A stretch of 64,000 bases of DNA from Ascidia mentula (lineage: Eukaryota > Chordata > Ascidiacea > Phlebobranchia > Ascidiidae), in the NCBI GenBank assembly GCA_947561715.1, contig OX387203.1:17856001-17920000 (forward strand). Reading direction: 5' to 3'. Each line of letters starts with the position of its first letter. Position 1 is the first letter of the stretch. This document shows, piece by piece, positions 48,118 through 61,794 of this stretch. The notes beneath the pieces were generated by a model, which had not been told where the DNA came from, did not search any database, and saw nothing but the letters and a program-made list of their open reading frames with translations. A program made the translations under genes and the position numbers.

Positions 48118-50855
48118 ACATACGCCAATTTGGTTTACACTGCTCGTTTTGTTCTGGCATCTAGTATTTGTGTGGAAAATTTCTAGTCGCTTGATATAAA
48201 AATGTTCAAATCACAGGCGGACAACTCTCAAATTTACTTAATTCCGCCCTACCTTTATAGCCACCATAGTTCCAAACATGCATTTTCGTTCGCGAATAAA
48301 AAACTAAAAGACATACGCCAATTTGGTTTTCACTGCTCGTTTTGTTCTGGCATCTAGTATTTGTGTGCAAAATTTCAAGTCGCTTGATACAAAAATGTTC
48401 AAATCACAATCGGACATCTCTCAAATTTATTTCATTCCGCCCTACGTTAATAGCCACCATAGTTTCAAACATGCATTTCGTTCGCGAATAAAAAACTAAA
48501 CGACATACGCCAATTTGGTTTACACTGCTCGTTTTGTTCTGGCATCTAGTATTTGTGTGCAAAATTTCAAGTCGCTTGATACAAAAATGTTCAAATCACA
48601 GGCGGACAACTCTCAAATTTATTTCATTCCGCCCTACCTTAATAGCCACCATAGTTCCAAACATGCATTTTCGTTCGCGAATAAAAAACTAGAAGACATA
48701 CGCCAATTTGGTTTACACTGCTCGTTTTGTTCTGGCATCTAGTATTTGTGTGCAAAATTTCAAGTCGCTTGATACAAAGATGTTCAAATCACAGGCGGAC
48801 AACTCTCAAATTTGTTTCATTCCGCCCTACCTTAATAGCCACCATAGTTTCAAACATGCATTTTCGTTCGCGAAAAAAAAACTAAAAGACATACGCCAAT
48901 TTGGTTTACACTGCTCGTTTTGTTCTGGCATCTAGTATTTGTGTGCAAAATTTCAAGTCGCTTGATACAAAAATGTTCAAATCACAGGCGGACAACTCTC
49001 AAATTTATTTCATTCCGCCCTACCTTAATAGCCACCATAGTTTCAAACATGCATTTTCGTTCGCGAATAAAAAACTAAAAGACATACGCCAATTTGGTTT
49101 ACTCTGCTCGTTTTGTTCTGGCGTCTAGTATTTGTGTGCAAAATTTCAAGTCGCTTGATATAAAAATGTTCAAGTCACAGGCGGACAACTCCCAAAATTA
49201 CTTAATTCCGCCAAACCTTAGCCACCATAGTTCCACACATGCCTTTTCGTTCGCGAAGAAAAAACTAAAAGACATACGCCAATTTGGTTTACACTGCTCG
49301 TTTTGTACTGGCATCTAGTATTTGTGTGCAAAATTTCAAGTCGCTTGATACAAAAATGTTCAAATCACAGGCGGACAACTCTCAAATTTATTCCATTCTG
49401 CCATACCTTAATAGCCACCATAGTGTCAAACATGCGTTTTCGTTCGCGAATAAAAAATTAAAGGACATACGCCAATTTGGTTTACATTGCTCGTTTTGTA
49501 CTGGCATCTAGTATTTGTGTGCAAAATTTCAAGTCGCTTGATATAAAAATGTTTAAGTCACAGGCGGACAACTCCCAAAATTACTTAATTCCGCCAAACC
49601 TTAGCCACCATAGTGTCAAACATGCGTTTTCGTTCGCGAAGAAAAAACTAAAAGACATACGCCAATTTGGTTTACACTGCTCGTTTTGTACTGGCATCTA
49701 GTATTTGTGTGCAAAATTTCAAGTCGCTTGATATAAAAATGTTTAAATCACAGGCGGACAACTCTCAAATTTACTTAATTCCGCCCTACCTTAATAGCCA
49801 CCATAGTTCCAAACATGCATTTTCGTTCGCGTATAAAAAACTAAAAGACATACGCCAATTTGGTTTACACTGCTCGTTTTGTTCTGGCATCTAGTATTTG
49901 TGTGCAAAATTTCAAGTCGCTTGATACAAAAATGTTTAAATCACAGGCGGACAACTCTCAAAATTACTTAATTCCGCCCTACCTTAATAGCCACCATAGT
50001 TTCAAACATGCAATTTCGTTCGCGAATAAAAAACTAAAAGACATACGCCAATTTGGTTTACACTGCTCGTTTTGTTCTGGCATCTAGTATTTGTGTGCAA
50101 AATTTCAAGTCGCTTGATACAAAAATGTTCAAATCACAGGCGGACAACTCTCAAATTTATTTCATTCCGCCATACTTTAATAGCCACCATAGTTTCAAAC
50201 ATGCGTTTTCGTTCGCGAATAAAAAACTAAAAGACATACGCCAATTTGGTTTACACTGCTCGTTTTGTTCTGGCATCTAGTATTTGTGTGCAAAATTTCA
50301 AGTCGCTTGATACAAAAATGTTCAAATCACAGGCGGACAACTCTCAAATTTGTTTCATTCCGCCCTACCTTAATAGCCACCATAGTTTCAAACATGCATT
50401 TCGTTCGCGAATAAAAAACTAAAAGACATACGCCAATTTGGTTTACACTGCTCGTTTTGTTCTGGCATCTAGTATTTGTGTGCAAAATTTCAAGTCGCTT
50501 GATATAAAAATGTTCAAATCACAGGCGGACAACTCTAAAAATTACCTAATTCCGAAGAACCTTAGCCACCATAGTGTCAAACATGCCTTTTCGTTCGCGA
50601 ATAAAAAACTAAAAGACATACGCCAATTTGGTTTACATTGCTCGTTTTGTACTGGCATCTAGTATTTGTGTGCAAAATTTCAAGTCGCTTGATACAAAAA
50701 TGTTTAAATCACAGGCGGACAACTCTCAAATTTATTTCATTCCGCCCTACCTTAATAGCCACCATAGTTCCAAACATGCATTTTCGTTCGCGTATAAAAA
50801 ACTAAAAGACATACGCCAATTTGGTTTACACTGCTCGTTTTGTTCTGGCATCTAG
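48118..50855 (+). repeat. 4228 bp block, shorter second copy with one 1344 bp unit
   Basis: Up to about 50740 this matches copy 1 at 4228 bp offset. Beyond that it matches 47.85-47.97 kb at 2884 bp offset (4228 minus 1344), including CGCGTATAAAAAAC with TTATTTCATTCC. It therefore equals copy 1 lacking one internal 7-mer. Differences include CACAATCGGACATCTC near 48408 and CTCCCAAAATTAC near 49190, where copy 1 has CTCCTAAAATTAC. Confidence 0.83.
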
Positions 50856-52223
50856 TATTTGTGTGCAAAATTTCAAGTCGCTTGATACAAAAATGTTTAA
50901 ATCACAGGCGGACAACTCTCAAAATTACTTAATTCCGCCCTACCTTAATAGCCACCATAGTTTCAAACATGCATTTTCGTTCGCGAATAAAAAACTAAAA
51001 GACATACGCCAATTTGGTTTACACTGCTCGTTTTGTACTGGCATCTAGTATTTGTGTGCAAAATTTCAAGTCGCTTGATACAAAAATGTTCAAATCACAG
51101 GCGGACAACTCTCAAATTTATTTCATTCCGCCATACCTTAATAGCCACCATAGTTTCAAACATGCATTTCGTTCGCGAATAAAAAACTAAAAGACATACG
51201 CCAATTTGGTTTACACTGCTCGTTTTGTTCTGGCATCTAGTATTTGTGTGCAAAATTTCAAGTCGCTTGATATAAAAATGTTTAAGTCACAGGCGGACAA
51301 CTCCCAAAATTACTTAATTCCGCCAAACCTTAGCCACCATAGTGTCAAACATGCGTTTTCGTTCGCGAAGAAAAAACTAAAAGACATACGCCAATTTGGT
51401 TAACACTGCTCGTTTTGTACTGGCATCTAGTATTTGTGTGCAAAATTTCAAGTCGCTTGATACAAAAATGTTTAAATCACAGGCGGACAACTCTCAAATT
51501 TACTTAATTCCGCCCTACCTTAATAGCCACCATAGTTCCAAACATGCATTTTCGTTCGCGTATAAAAAACTAAAAGACATACGCCAATTTGGTTTACACT
51601 GCTCGTTTTGTTCTGGCATCTAGTATTTGTGTGCACAATTTCAAGTCGCTTGATACAAAAATGTTTAAATCACAGGCGGACAACTCTCAAAATTACTTAA
51701 TTCCGCCCTACCTTAATAGCCACCATAGTTTCAAACATGCATTTTCGTTCGCGAATAAAAAACTAAAAGACATACGCCAATTTGGTTTACACTGCTCGTT
51801 TTGTTCTGGCATCTAGTATTTGTGTGCAAAATTTCAAGTCGCTTGATACAAAAATGTTCAAATCACAGGCGGACAACTCTCAAATTTATTTCATTCCGCC
51901 ATACCTTAATAGCCACCATAGTTTCAAACATGCATTTCGTTCGCGAATAAAAAACTAAAAGACATACACCAATTTGGTTTACACTGCTCGTTTTGTTCTG
52001 GCATCTAGTATTTGTGTGCAAAATTTCAAGTCGCTTGATATAAAAATGTTTAAGTCACAGGCGGACAACTCCCAAAATTACTTAATTCCGCCAAACCTTA
52101 GCCACCATAGTGTCAAACATGCGTTTTCGTTCGCGAAGAAAAAACTAAAAGACATACGCCAATTTGGTTAACACTGCTCGTTTTGTACTGGCATCTAGTA
52201 TTTGTGTGCAAAATTTCAAGTCG
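50740..52223 (+). repeat. 768 bp repeat (4-mer), two copies
   Basis: Copies are about 50740-51507 and 51508-52223. The C monomer in each ends with GGTTAACACTGCTCG (near 51399 and 52167), a change I see nowhere else. A third, related copy follows at 958 bp offset from the second (768 plus one 190 bp monomer), running to about 52.93 kb. Confidence 0.83.
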
Positions 52224-52929
52224 CTTGATATAAAAATGTTCAAATCACAGGCGGACAACTCTAAAAATTACCTAATTCCGCCGAACCTTAGCCACCATAG
52301 TGTCAAACATGCCTTTTCGTTCGCGAATAAAAAACTAAAAGACATACGCCAATTTGGTTTACATTGCTCGTTTTGTACTGGCATCTAGTATTTGTGTGCA
52401 AAATTTCAAGTCGCTTGATACAAAAATGTTTAAATCACAGGCGGACAACTCTCAAATTTACTTAATTCCGCCCTACCTTAATAGCCACCATAGTTCCAAA
52501 CATGCATTTTCGTTCTCGTATAAAAAACTAAAAGACATACGCCAATTTGGTTTACACTGCTCGTTTTGTTCTGGCATCTAGTATTTGTGTGCAAAATTTC
52601 AAGTCGCTTGATACAAAAATGTTTAAATCACAGGCGGACAACTCTCAAAATTACTTAATTCCGCCCTACCTTAATAGCCACCATAGTTTCAAACATGCAT
52701 TTTCGTTCGCGAATAAAAAACTAAAAGACATACGCCAATTTGGTTTACACTGCTCGTTTTGTTCTGGCATCTAGTATTTGTGTGCAAAATTTCAAGTCGC
52801 TTGATACAAAAATGTTCAAATCACAGGCGGACAACTCTCAAATTTATTTCATTCCGCCATACCTTAATAGCCACCATAGTTTCAAACATGCATTTCGTTC
52901 GCGAATAAAAAACTAAAAGACATACGCCA

Positions 52930-54320
52930 ATTTGGTTTACTCTGCTCGTTTTGTTCTGGCGTCTAGTATTTGTGTGCAAAATTTCAAGTCGCTTGATATA
53001 AAAATGTTCAAGTCACAGGCGGACAACTCCCAAAATTAATTAATTCCGCCAAACCTTAGCCACCATAGTTCCACACATGCTTTTTCGTTCGCGAAGAAAA
53101 AACTAAAAGACATACGCCAATTTGGTTTACACTGCTCGTTTTGTACTGGCATGTAGTATTTGTGTGCAAAATTTCAAGTCGCTTGATACAAAAATGTTCA
53201 AATCACAGGCGGACAACTCTCAAATTTATTTCATTACGCCCTACCTTAATAGCCACCATAGTTCCAAACAAGCATTTCGTTCGCGAATAAAAAACTAAAA
53301 GACATACGCCAATTTGGTTTACACTGCTCGTTTTGTTCTGGCATCTAGTATTTGTGTGCAAAATTTCAAGTCGCTTGATACAAAAATGTTCAAATCACAG
53401 GCGGACAACTCTCAAATTTATTTCATTCCGCCCTACCTTAATAGCCACCATAGTTTCAAACATGCATTTTCGTTCGCGAATAAAAAACTAAAAGACATAC
53501 GCCAATTTGGTTTACTCTGCTCGTTTTGTTCTGGCGTCTAGTATTTGTGTGCAAAATTTCAAGTCGCTTGATATAAAAATGTTCAAGTCACAGGCGGACA
53601 ACTCCCAAAATTAATTATTCCGCCAAACCTTAGCCACCATAGTTCCACACATGCCTTTTCGTTCGCGAAGAAAAAACTAAAAGACATACGCCAATTTGGT
53701 TTACACTGCTCGTTTTGTACTGGCATGTAGTATTTGTGTGCAAAATTTCAAGTCGCTTGATACAAAAATGTTTAAATCACAGGCGGACAACTCTCAAAAT
53801 TACTTAATTCCGCCCTACCTTAATAGCCACCATAGTTTCAAACATGCATTTACGTTCGCGAATAAAAAACTAAAAGACATACGCCAATTTGGTTTACACT
53901 GCTCGTTTTGTTCTGGCATCTAGTATTTGTGTGCAAAATTTCAAGTCGCTTGATACAAAAATGTTCAAATCACAGGCGGACAACTCTCAAATTTATTTCA
54001 TTCCGCCCTACCTTAATAGCCACCATAGTTTCAAACATGCATTTTCGTTCGCGAATAAAAAACTAAAAGACATACGCCAATTTGGTTTACTCTGCTCGTT
54101 TTGTTCTGGCGTCTAGTATTTGTGTGCAAAATTTCAAGTCGCTTGATATAAAAATGTTCAAGTCACAGGCGGACAACTCCCAAAATTACATAATTCCGCC
54201 AAACCTTAGCCACCATAGTTCCAAACATGCCTTTTCGTTCGCGAAGAAAAAACTAAAAGACATACGCCAATTTGGTTTACACTGCTCGTTTTGTTCTGGC
54301 ATCTAGTATTTGTGTGCAAA
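52930..54320 (+). repeat. Further 575 bp trimer copies
   Basis: The CTCTGCTCG/GGCGTCTAG monomer, the CCACACATG C monomer and the GGCATGTAG monomer recur here, with the 575 bp offset seen between monomers starting near 53345 and 53920. The C monomer near 53.6 kb has lost 2 bp (CAAAATTAATTATTCCGCC). The block matches 55.2-56.2 kb at about 2300 bp offset. Confidence 0.75.
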
Positions 54321-54877
54321 ATTTCAAGTCGCTTGATACAAAAATGTTCAAATCACAGGCGGACAACTCTCAAATTTATTTCATTACGCCCTACCTTAAT
54401 AGCCACCATAGTTCCAAACAGGCATTTCGTTCGCGAATAAAAAACTAAAAGACATACGCCAATTTGGTTTACACTGCTCGTTTTGTTCTGGCATCTAGTA
54501 TTTGTGTGCAAAATTTCAAGTCGCTTGATACAAAAATGTTCAAATCACAGGCGGACAACTCTCAAAATTGCTTAATTCCGCCCAACCTTAGCCACCATAG
54601 TTCCAAACATGCGTTTTCGTTCGCGAATAAAAAATTAAAGGACATACGCCAATTTGGTTTACAGTGCTCGTTTTGTACTGGCATCTTATATTTGTGTGCA
54701 AAATTTCAAGTCGCTTGATACAAAAATGTTCAAATCACAGGCGGACAACTCTCAAATTTACTTAATTCCGCCCTACCTTAATAGCCACCATAGTTCCAAA
54801 CATGCATTTTCGTTCGCGAATAAAAAACTAAAAGACATACGCCAATTTGGTTTACACTGCTCGTTTTGTTCTGGCAT

Positions 54878-57800
54878 CTAGTATTTGTGTGCAAAATTTC
54901 AAGTCGCTTGATACAAAAATGTTTAAATCACAGGCGGACAACTCTCAAAATTACTTAATTCCTCCCTACCTTAATAGCCACCATAGTTTCAAACATGCAT
55001 TTTCGTTCGCGAATAAAAATCTAAAAGACATACGCCAATTTGGATTACACTGCTCGTTTTGTTCTGGCATCTAGTATTTGTGTGCAAAATTTCAAGTCGC
55101 TGATACAAAAATGTTCAAATCACAGGCGGACAACTCTCAAATTTATTTCATTCCGCCATACCTTAATAGCCACCATAGTTTCAAACATGCATTTTCGTTC
55201 GCGAATAAAAAACTAAAAGACATACGCCAATTTGGTTTACTCTGCTCGTTTTGTTCTGGCATCTAGTATTTGTGTGCAAAATTTCAAGTCGCTTGATATA
55301 AAAATGTTCAAGTCACAGGCGGACAACTCCCAAAATTAATTAATTCCGCCAAACCTTAGCCACCATAGTTCCACACATGCTTTTTCGTTCGCGAAGAAAA
55401 AACTAGAAGACATACGCCAATTTGGTTTACACTGCTCGTTTTGTACTGGCATGTAGTATTTGTGTGCAAAATTTCAAGTCGCTTGATACAAAAATGTTCA
55501 AATCACAGGCGGACAACTCTCAAATTTATTTCATTACGCCCTACCTTAATAGCCACCATAGTTCCAAACAAGCATTTCGTTCGCGAATAAAAAACTAAAA
55601 GACATACGCCAATTTGGTTTACACTGCTCGTTTTGTTCTGGCATCTAGTATTTGTGTGCAAAATTTCAAGTCGCTTGATACAAAAATGTTCAAATCACAG
55701 GCGGACAACTCTCAAATTTATTTCATTCCGCCCTACCTTAATAGCCACCATAGTTTCAAACATGCAGTTTCGTTCGCGAATAAAAAACTAAAAGACATAC
55801 GCCAATTTGGTTTACTCTGCTCGTTTTGTTCTGGCGTCTAGTATTTGTGTGCAAAATTTCAAGTCGCTTGATATAAAAATGTTCAAGTCACAGGCGGACA
55901 ACTCCCAAAATTAATTAATTCCGCCAAACCTTAGCCACCATAGTTCCACACATGCCTTTTCGTTCGCGAAGAAAAAACTAAAAGACATACGCCAATTTGG
56001 TTTACACTGCTCGTTTTGTACTGGCATGTAGTATTTGTGTGCAAAATTTCAAGTCGCTTGATACAAAAATGTTTAAATCACAGGCGGACAACTCTCAAAA
56101 TTACTTAATTCCGCCCTACCTTAATAGCCACCATAGTTTCAAACATGCATTTACGTTCGCGAATAAAAAACTAAAAGACATACGCCAATTTGGTTTACAC
56201 TGCTCGTTTTGTTCTGGCATCTAGTATTTGTGTGCAAAATTTCAAGTCGCTTGATACAAAAATGTTTAAATCACAGGCGGACAACTCTCAAATTTATTCC
56301 ATTCCGCCATACCTTAATAGCCACCATAGTGTCAAACATGCATTTTCGTTCGCGAATAAAAAACTAAAAGACATACGCCAATTTGGTTTACACTGCTCGT
56401 TTTGTTCTGGCATCTAGTATTTGTGTGCAAAATTTCAAGTCGCTTGATACAAAAATGTTTAAATCACAGGCGGACAACTCTCAAATTTATTCCATTCCGC
56501 CATACCTTAATAGCCACCATAGTGTCAAACATGCATTTTCGTTCGCGAATAAAAAATTAAAGGACATACGCCAATTTGGTTTCCACTGCTCGTTTTGTAC
56601 TGGCATCTAGTATTTGTGTGCAAAATTTCAAGTCGCTTGATACAAAAATGTTCAAATCACAGGCGGACAACTCTCAAATTTATTCAATTCCGCCATACCT
56701 TTAATAGACACCATAGTGTCAAACATGCGTTTTCGTTCGCGAATAAAAAATTAAAGGACATACGCCAATTTGGTTTACACTGCTCGTTTTGTACTGGCAT
56801 ATAGCAATCGTGGGCAAAATTTCTAGTCGCTTGATATAAAAATGTTCAAATCACAGGCGGACAACTCTCAAAATTGCTTAATTCCGCCCAACCTTAGCCA
56901 CCATAGTTCCAAACATGCATTTTCGTTCGCGAATAAAAAACTAAAAGACATACGCCAATTTGGTTTACACTGCTCGTTTTGTTCTGGCATCTTATATTTG
57001 TGTGCAAAATTTCAAGTCGCTTGATACAAAAATGTTTAAATCACAGGCGGACAACTCTCAAAATTACTTAATTCCTCCCTACCTTAATAGCCACCATAGT
57101 TTCAAACATGCATTTTCGTTCGCGAATAAAAATCTAAAAGACATACGCCAATTTGGATTACACTGCTCGTTTTGTTCTGGCATCTAGTATTTGTGTGCAA
57201 AATTTCAAGTCGCTGATACAAAAATGTTCAAATCACAGGCGGACAACTCTCAAATTTATTTCATTCCGCCATACCTTAATAGCCACCATAGTTTCAAACA
57301 TGCATTTTCGTTCGCGAATAAAAAACTAAAAGACATACGCCAATTTGGTTTACTCTGCTCGTTTTGTTCTGGCATCTAGTATTTGTGTGCAAAATTTCAA
57401 GTCGCTTGATATAAAAATGTTCAAGTCACAGGCGGACAACTCCCAAAATTAATTAATTCCGCCAAACCTTAGCCACCATAGTTCCACACATGCTTTTTCG
57501 TTCGCGAAGAAAAAACTAGAAGACATACGCCAATTTGGTTTACACTGCTCGTTTTGTACTGGCATGTAGTATTTGTGTGCAAAATTTCAAGTCGCTTGAT
57601 ACAAAAATGTTCAAATCACAGGCGGACAACTCTCAAATTTATTTCATTACGCCCTACCTTAATAGCCACCATAGTTCCAAACAAGCATTTCGTTCGCGAA
57701 TAAAAAACTAAAAGACATACGCCAATTTGGTTTACACTGCTCGTTTTGTTCTGGCATCTAGTATTTGTGTGCAAAATTTCAAGTCGCTTGATACAAAAAT

Positions 57801-59103
57801 GTTCAAATCACAGGCGGACAACTCTCAAATTTATTTCATTCCGCCCTACCTTAATAGCCACCATAGTTTCAAACATGCAGTTTCGTTCGCGAATAAAAAA
57901 CTAAAAGACATACGCCAATTTGGTTTACTCTGCTCGTTTTGTTCTGGCGTCTAGTATTTGTGTGCAAAATTTCAAGTCGCTTGATATAAAAATGTTCAAG
58001 TCACAGGCGGACAACTCCCAAAATTAATTAATTCCGCCAAACCTTAGCCACCATAGTTCCACACATGCCTTTTCGTTCGCGAAGAAAAAACTAAAAGACA
58101 TACGCCAATTTGGTTTACACTGCTCGTTTTGTACTGGCATGTAGTATTTGTGTGCAAAATTTCAAGTCGCTTGATACAAAAATGTTTAAATCACAGGCGG
58201 ACAACTCTCAAAATTACTTAATTCCGCCCTACCTTAATAGCCACCATAGTTTCAAACATGCATTTACGTTCGCGAATAAAAAACTAAAAGACATACGCCA
58301 ATTTGGTTTACACTGCTCGTTTTGTTCTGGCATCTAGTATTTGTGTGCAAAATTTCAAGTCGCTTGATACAAAAATGTTTAAATCACAGGCGGACAACTC
58401 TCAAATTTATTCCATTCCGCCATACCTTAATAGCCACCATAGTGTCAAACATGCATTTTCGTTCGCGAATAAAAAACTAAAAGACATACGCCAATTTGGT
58501 TTACACTGCTCGTTTTGTTCTGGCATCTAGTATTTGTGTGCAAAATTTCAAGTCGCTTGATACAAAAATGTTTAAATCACAGGCGGACAACTCTCAAATT
58601 TATTCCATTCCGCCATACCTTAATAGCCACCATAGTGTCAAACATGCATTTTCGTTCGCGAATAAAAAATTAAAGGACATACGCCAATTTGGTTTCCACT
58701 GCTCGTTTTGTACTGGCATCTAGTATTTGTGTGCAAAATTTCAAGTCGCTTGATACAAAAATGTTCAAATCACAGGCGGACAACTCTCAAATTTATTCAA
58801 TTCCGCCATACCTTTAATAGACACCATAGTGTCAAACATGCGTTTTCGTTCGCGAATAAAAAATTAAAGGACATACGCCAATTTGGTTTACACTGCTCGT
58901 TTTGTACTGGCATATAGCAATCGTGGGCAAAATTTCTAGTCGCTTGATATAAAAATGTTCAAATCACAGGCGGACAACTCTCAAAATTGCTTAATTCCGC
59001 CCAACCTTAGCCACCATAGTTCCAAACATGCATTTTCGTTCGCGAATAAAAAACTAAAAGACATACGCCAATTTGGTTTACACTGCTCGTTTTGTTCTGG
59101 CAT
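54878..59103 (+). repeat. 2113 bp higher-order repeat (11-mer), two tandem copies
   Basis: Copy 1 is about 54878-56990 and copy 2 about 56991-59103, with matching to about 59175. Monomer lengths in copy 1 are 193, 192, 190, 192, 193, 190, 193, 193, 193, 194 and 190. Private changes recur 2113 bp apart: ATTCCTCCCTACC, AAAAATCTAAAAGAC, TTTGGATTACAC, AAGTCGCTGATAC (1 bp loss), AACTAGAAGAC, CATGCAGTTTCG and CAATCGTGGGC. I noticed no difference between copies in the stretches compared, so it looks very recent. Confidence 0.92.
56414..56606 (+). repeat. Representative B-type monomer (193 bp)
   Basis: B-type carries a 3 bp extension (CTTAATAGCCACC) and GATACAAAAATGTTTAAATC. B forms differ in the middle: TTATTCCATTCCGCCATACC with GTGTCAAAC as here, TTATTTCATTCCGCCCTACC with GTTTCAAAC (59683-59875), and ATTACTTAATTCCGCCCTACC-like with GTTCCAAAC (59297-59489). 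A 192 bp form lacks one T in GCATTTCGTTCG. B-types dominate from 17.1 kb to the right edge. Confidence 0.9.
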
Positions 59104-59875
59104 CTTATATTTGTGTGCAAAATTTCAAGTCGCTTGATACAAAAATGTTTAAATCACAGGCGGACAACTCTCAAATTTACTTAATTCCGCCCTACCTTAA
59201 TAGCCACCATAGTTCCAAACATGCATTTTCGTTCGCGAATAAAAAACTAAAAGACATACGCCAATTTGGTTTACACTGCTCGTTTTGTTCTGGCATCTAG
59301 TATTTGTGTGCAAAATTTCAAGTCGCTTGATACAAAAATGTTTAAATCACAGGCGGACAACTCTCAAAATTACTTAATTCCGCCCTACCTTAATAGCCAC
59401 CATAGTTCCAAACATGCATTTTCGTTCGCGAATAAAAAACTAAAAGACATACGCCAATATGGTTTACACTGCGCGTTTTGTTCTGGCATCTAGTATTTGT
59501 GTGCAAAATTTCAAGTCGCTTGATACAAAAATGTTCAAATCACAGGCGGACAACTCTCAAATTTATTCCATTCCGCCCTACCTTAATAGCCACCATAGTT
59601 TCAAACATGCATTTTCGTTCGCGAATAAAAAACTAAAAGACATACGCCAATTTGGTTTACACTGCTCGTTTTGTTCTGGCATCTAGTATTTGTGTGCAAA
59701 ATTTCAAGTCGCTTGATACAAAAATGTTCAAATCACAGGCGGACAACTCTCAAATTTATTTCATTCCGCCCTACCTTAATAGCCACCATAGTTTCAAACA
59801 TGCATTTTCGTTCGCGAATAAAAAACTAAAAGACATACGCCAATTTGGTTTACACTGCTCGTTTTGTTCTGGCGT

Positions 59876-60065
59876 CTAGTATTTGTGTGCAAAATTTCAA
59901 GTCGCTTGATATAAAAATGTTCAAGTCACAGGCGGACAACTCCCAAAATTACTTAATTCCGCCAAACCTTAGCCACCATAGTTCCACACATGCCTTTTCG
60001 TTCGCGAAGAAAAAACTAAAAGACATACGCCAATTTGGTTTACACTGCTCGTTTTGTACTGGCAT
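59876..60065 (+). repeat. Representative C-type monomer (190 bp)
   Basis: C is marked by GATATAAAAATGTTCAAGTC, by GACAACTCCCAAAATTAC, by CCGCCAAACCTTAGCC and by CGCGAAGAAAAAAC. It lacks the 3 bp extension of B. Many copies lie among B monomers from 23.5 kb on. It shares CAAGTCACAGG, ACTCCC and CCAAACC with the monomer at 1521-1710, suggesting descent from the A-zone unit. Confidence 0.85.
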
Positions 60066-61411
60066 CTAGTATTTGTGTGCAAAATTTCAAGTCGCCTGAT
60101 ATAAAAATTTTCAAATCGCAGGCGGACAACTCTCAAAATTACTTAATTCCGCCCAACCTTAGCCACCATAGTGTCAAACATGCGTTATCGTTCGCGATTA
60201 AAAAACTAAAAGGACATACGCCAATTTGGTTTACACTGCTCGTTTTGTACTGGCATCTAGTATTTGTGTGCAAAATTTCAAGTCGCTTGATATAAAAATG
60301 TTCAAATCACAGGCGGACAACTCTAAAAATTACCTAATTCCGCCGAACCTTAGCCACCATAGTGTCAAACATGCCTTTTCGTTCGCGAATAAAAAACTAA
60401 AACACATACGCCAATTTGGTTTACATTGCTCGTTTTGTACTGGCATCTAGTATTTGTGTGCAAAATTTCAAGTCGCTTGATACAAAAATGTTTAAATCAC
60501 AGGCGGACAACTCTCAAATTTACTTAATTCCGCCCTACCTTAATAGCCACCATAGTTCCAAACATGCATTTTCGTTCGCGTATAAAAAACTAAAAGACAT
60601 ACGCCAATTTGGTTTACACTGCTCGTTTTGTTCTGGCATCTAGTATTTGTGTGCAAAATTTCAAGTCGCTTGATACAAAAATGTTCAAATCACAGGCGGA
60701 CAACTCTCAAATTTATTCCATTCCGCCCTACCTTAATAGCCACCATAGTTTCAAACATGCATTTTCGTTCGCGAATAAAAAACTAAAAGACATACGCCAA
60801 TGTGGTTTACACTGCTCGTTTTGTTCTGGCATCTAGTATTTGTGTGCAAAATTTCAAGTCGCTTGATACAAAAATGTTCAAATCACAGGCGGACAACTCT
60901 CAAATTTATTTCATTCCGCCCTACCTTAATAGCCACCATAGTTCCAAACATGCATTTTCGTTCGCGAATAAAAAACTAAAAGACATACGCCAATTTGGTT
61001 TACACTGCTCGTTTTGTTCTGGCATCTAGTATTTGTGTGCAAAATTTCAAGTCGCTTGATACAAAGATGTTCAAATCACAGGCGGACAACTCTCAAATTT
61101 ATTTCATTCCGCCCTACCTTAATAGCCACCATAGTTTCAAACATGCATTTTCGTTCGCGAATAAAAAACTAAAAGACATACGCCAATTTGGTTTACACTG
61201 CTCGTTTTGTTCTGGCATCTAGTATTTGTGTGCAAAATTTCAAGTCGCTTGATACAAAAATGTTCAAATCACAGGCGGACAACTCTCAAATTTATTTCAT
61301 TCCGCCCTACCTTAATAGCCACCATAGTTTCAAACATGCATTTTCGTTCGCGAATAAAAAATTAAAAGACATACGCCAATTTGGTTTACACTGCTCGTTT
61401 TGTACTGGCAT

Positions 61412-61602
61412 CTAGTATTTGTGTGCAAAATTTCAAGTCGCCTGATATAAAAATTTTCAAATCACAGGCGGACAACTCTCAAAATTACTTAATTCCGCCC
61501 AACCTTAGCCACCATACTTTCAAACATGCGTTATCGTTCGCGATTAAAAAACTAAAAGGACATACGCCAATTTGGTTTACACTGCTCGTTTTGTACTGGC
61601 AT
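61412..61602 (+). repeat. Representative D-type monomer (191 bp)
   Basis: D is marked by CCACCATACTTTCAAACATG, GTTATCGTTCGCGAT and CTAAAAGGACATACG, where the extra G gives 191 bp. Other copies are near 17.5, 17.7, 18.27, 20.05, 24.05, 27.7, 30.4, 60.1 and 63.14 kb. The extra base keeps the reading frame across the monomer junction, so longer chance open frames appear there. Confidence 0.85.
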
Positions 61603-61794
61603 CTAGTATTTGTGTGCAAAATTTCAAGTCGCTTGATACAAAAATGTTCAAATCACAGGCGGACAACTCTCAAATTTATTCAATTCCGCCATACCTTAAT
61701 AGCCACCATAGTGTCAAACATGCGTTTTCGTTCGCGAATAAAAAATATGGGACATACGCCAATTTGGTTTACACTGCTCGTTTTGTACTGGCAT

